NCBI RefSeq assembly: GCF_000661955.1
Contig: NZ_CP007597.1
Span: 4,041,728 to 4,105,727, forward strand
Reading direction: 5' to 3'
DNA length: 64,000 bases
Origin: Stenotrophomonas rhizophila
GTDB taxonomy: Bacteria; Pseudomonadota; Gammaproteobacteria; Xanthomonadales; Xanthomonadaceae
A program made the translations under genes and the position numbers. Below are positions 62,268 through 64,000 of the stretch, piece by piece (the first letter of the stretch is position 1; each line of letters opens with the position of its first letter). The notes beneath the pieces are model-generated. The model was not told the origin of the DNA. It saw only the letters and a list, made by a program, of their open reading frames with translations, and did no database searches.

Positions 62268-62930
62268 ATGAAACATATTCCACTCGCGCTGCTGTTGGCC
62301 CTGGTGCTGCCGTGCGCACCTGCCTTCGCCAGCGAAGACATCAGCAAGGTCAACGGCAGCATCCGTGCGTCGGCCGGCCAGACCTACGGCGACCTGGAGA
62401 CCGTCAATGGCGGTGTGACGGTCGAAGAGGGTGTGGTCACCCGTGAGATCGAGACGGTCAACGGCAGCATCCGGATCGACGACCGCGCCCGCACCACCGG
62501 CGTGTCCACCGTCAACGGCAACGTGCGGATCGGCCGCGACGTGGTCGCCGCCGGCAACGTGGAAACGGTGAACGGCAGCATTTTCGTCGACCGTGGCAGC
62601 GTGGTGGAAGGCAACATGGAAACCGTCAATGGCGGCATCGGGCTGGTGGAGACGCGCTTGAACGGCAACATCGAAACGGTCAACGGCGACATCACCGTCG
62701 GCGTCGGCTCGGAGGTCCAGGGCGGCATCCGGGTCAAGAAGCCCAACTTCAGCCTGTCGTTGACCGGCAACCGCAAGCCCCGCGTGATCGTCGGCCCCAA
62801 TGCCAGTGTCAGCGGCAGCCTGCAGTTCGACCGTGACGTCACCCTGTATGTCCACCGCAGCGCGCACATCGGTCCGGTCAGCGGCGCCCAGCCGCAGACG
62901 TTCGATACCGACGCCGCGCCCCAGGATTGA
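62268..62930 (+). CDS. Exported repeat protein with ETVNG units (DUF4097/bactofilin-like beta-solenoid)
   Basis: The 220-residue product has a signal peptide (MKHIPLALLLALVLPCAPAFA), then about six repeats of 19-22 residues with the core ETVNGSI or ETVNGGI, alternating with short valine strands. This periodicity suggests a right-handed beta-solenoid. The C-terminal part (SLSLTGNRKPRVIVG and LQFDRDVTLYVH) has similar strands. GAGG precedes the ATG. Function unknown; the gene is divergent from envC. Confidence 0.75.
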   Translation: MKHIPLALLLALVLPCAPAFASEDISKVNGSIRASAGQTYGDLETVNGGVTVEEGVVTREIETVNGSIRIDDRARTTGVSTVNGNVRIGRDVVAAGNVETVNGSIFVDRGSVVEGNMETVNGGIGLVETRLNGNIETVNGDITVGVGSEVQGGIRVKKPNFSLSLTGNRKPRVIVGPNASVSGSLQFDRDVTLYVHRSAHIGPVSGAQPQTFDTDAAPQD

Positions 62931-62982
62931 TACCCTCTTCCGGTGCCTGTCGGCACCGGCCCCTTGTACCCAGGAATCGATG

Positions 62983-64000
62983 ATGCCCCGCAAACTTCTG
63001 TTGTGCCTTGCTGCCACCGCCGCGTTGACCGCGTGCAAGGGCGAAGCCACCGCACCTGTCGACACGGCCGCCGCGCCGGCGCCGGTGGCCGCCACTGGCC
63101 ACGCGTTCTCGCCCGACATCAACGCCGCCGATTTCGGCGAGCTGGTCAAAACCCTCTCCTCCGACGCGTTCGAGGGGCGTGCCCCCGGCAGCAAGGGCGA
63201 AGAACTGACCGTCAACTACATCCGCGACCAGATGCAGCGCATCGGCCTGCAGCCGGGCAACGGCGACAGCTGGTTCCAGGACGTGGCCATGACCGAAACC
63301 AGCGCCGACGAATCGACGGTGCTGAAGCTGGTCCAGGCGGGCAAGCAGCGCGACCTGACGTTCGGCACCGACATGGTGATCGGCACCCGCAGCGGCCAGC
63401 CCGAAGTGAAGGTCGAGAACAGTGAGCTGGTGTTCGTCGGCTACGGCGTGGATGCGCCGGAGCAGAAGTGGAACGACTACGCCGGGCAGGACTGGAAGGG
63501 CAAGACGGTGGTGATGTTCGTCAACGACCCGGGCTTCCACGTCGACGATGCCAAGCTGTTCGACGGCAAGCGCATGACCTATTACGGGCGCTGGACCTAC
63601 AAGTTCGAAGAAGCCGCCCGCAAGGGCGCCGCCGCGGCGCTGATCGTGCACGACACCGCCGGTGCTTCCTACGGCTGGGACGTGGTGAAGAACTCCTGGG
63701 CCGGCCCGCAGTACGACCTGCCGGCCAAGGATGACCCGGAAGCCCGCATCCCCGCACAGGGTTGGTTGAGTGCAGAAGCGGCCCGCCAGCTGTTCGCCGA
63801 TGCCGGTCTGGATCTGGACAAGGCCTACAAGGACGCCAGCAAGCGCGGCTTCAAGCCGGTGTCGCTGAAGGCCAAGGTGTCCTTCGACCTGAAGAGCACC
63901 ATCGCCGAGAAGAAGTCGCGCAACGTGGTTGGCGTGCTGCCGGGCAGCAAGCGGGCCGACGAAGCGGTGCTGTACATGGCCCATTGGGACCACCTGGGCA
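62983..64000 (+). CDS. M28-family zinc metallopeptidase lipoprotein, 3' end off the right edge
   Basis: About 339 codons are visible. The protein has a lipobox (LLLCLAATAALTAC), a prodomain, a PA-like insert (GKTVVMFVNDPGFHVDD and AALIVHDTAGASYGW) and the start of the peptidase core, NVVGVLPGSKRADEAVLYMAHWDHLG, where His and Asp are the first zinc ligands of M28. It is expected to be an aminopeptidase or carboxypeptidase anchored in the envelope. ATG at 62983 is preferred over 62980 because AGGA lies seven bases upstream. Confidence 0.85.
   Translation, partial: MPRKLLLCLAATAALTACKGEATAPVDTAAAPAPVAATGHAFSPDINAADFGELVKTLSSDAFEGRAPGSKGEELTVNYIRDQMQRIGLQPGNGDSWFQDVAMTETSADESTVLKLVQAGKQRDLTFGTDMVIGTRSGQPEVKVENSELVFVGYGVDAPEQKWNDYAGQDWKGKTVVMFVNDPGFHVDDAKLFDGKRMTYYGRWTYKFEEAARKGAAAALIVHDTAGASYGWDVVKNSWAGPQYDLPAKDDPEARIPAQGWLSAEAARQLFADAGLDLDKAYKDASKRGFKPVSLKAKVSFDLKSTIAEKKSRNVVGVLPGSKRADEAVLYMAHWDHLG

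Overview
The window reads as chromosomal DNA of a Stenotrophomonas species (Xanthomonadaceae, gammaproteobacteria). The sequence is GC-rich, the gene content is xanthomonad-like, and at least eleven intergenic spots carry GTAG-headed inverted repeats (GTAGAGCCACCCCATGGGTGG, GTAGAGCCGACCGTTGGTCGG and similar). These match the SMAG family of short palindromic repeats known from S. maltophilia. No prophage, insertion sequence, CRISPR array, rRNA or tRNA was recognised; the window is mostly ordinary core chromosome.

Layout. 1-4.8 kb: a nitroreductase (cut by the left edge), an ELM1-family protein, a DUF2145 protein, two tandem secreted paralogues, a YhhQ-type queuosine-precursor transporter and an unknown protein. 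4.9-13.8 kb: glnE, a succinate CoA-transferase, a 2-oxoadipate dioxygenase/decarboxylase (HglS/YdcJ type), a HAD hydrolase, small unknowns and an EF-hand protein. 14.4-27.5 kb: a divergent cluster that looks built to scavenge peptidoglycan peptides. On the minus strand it holds a transglutaminase-like protein, an Oar-like TonB receptor, a serine hydrolase and a VanX-type D-Ala-D-Ala dipeptidase. On the plus strand it holds a zinc-ribbon protein, an NlpC/P60 endopeptidase, an L-Ala-D/L-Glu epimerase, an RpiR/MurR regulator, an L,D-transpeptidase-fold protein and an APC permease. A palindrome, GGAATA-AG-TATTCC, lies in the divergent promoter region.

27.6-35 kb: a YiaA/B membrane protein, a PQQ-type sugar dehydrogenase, a lipoprotein, a GH3 beta-glucosidase with a LacI-type operator, a YbdG-like mechanosensitive channel and folB. 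35.2-41.7 kb: tsaD facing the rpsU - yqeY - yihY - dnaG block, then a tyrosine-phosphatase-like protein and a bile-acid-symporter-family transporter. rpoD does not follow dnaG. 41.7-43.9 kb: two unknown secreted proteins with less GC-biased sequence, and a ChaN-like protein.

44-52.1 kb: a complete aa3-type cytochrome c oxidase locus on the minus strand. It runs ctaC, ctaD, an untracked 44-residue assembly protein, ctaG, ctaE, a SURF1 protein, a Sco-like protein, ctaA and ctaB/cyoE. 52.6-64 kb: putA, a ThuA-fold protein, a FadL porin, a rhomboid protease, the envC - ctpA pair, a repeat protein made of about 20-residue 'ETVNG' units, and the start of an M28 metallopeptidase cut by the right edge.

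Most functions are inferred from protein family signatures read by eye. The least certain parts are the small unknown proteins, the proposed operators, and an sRNA candidate upstream of the CoA-transferase.
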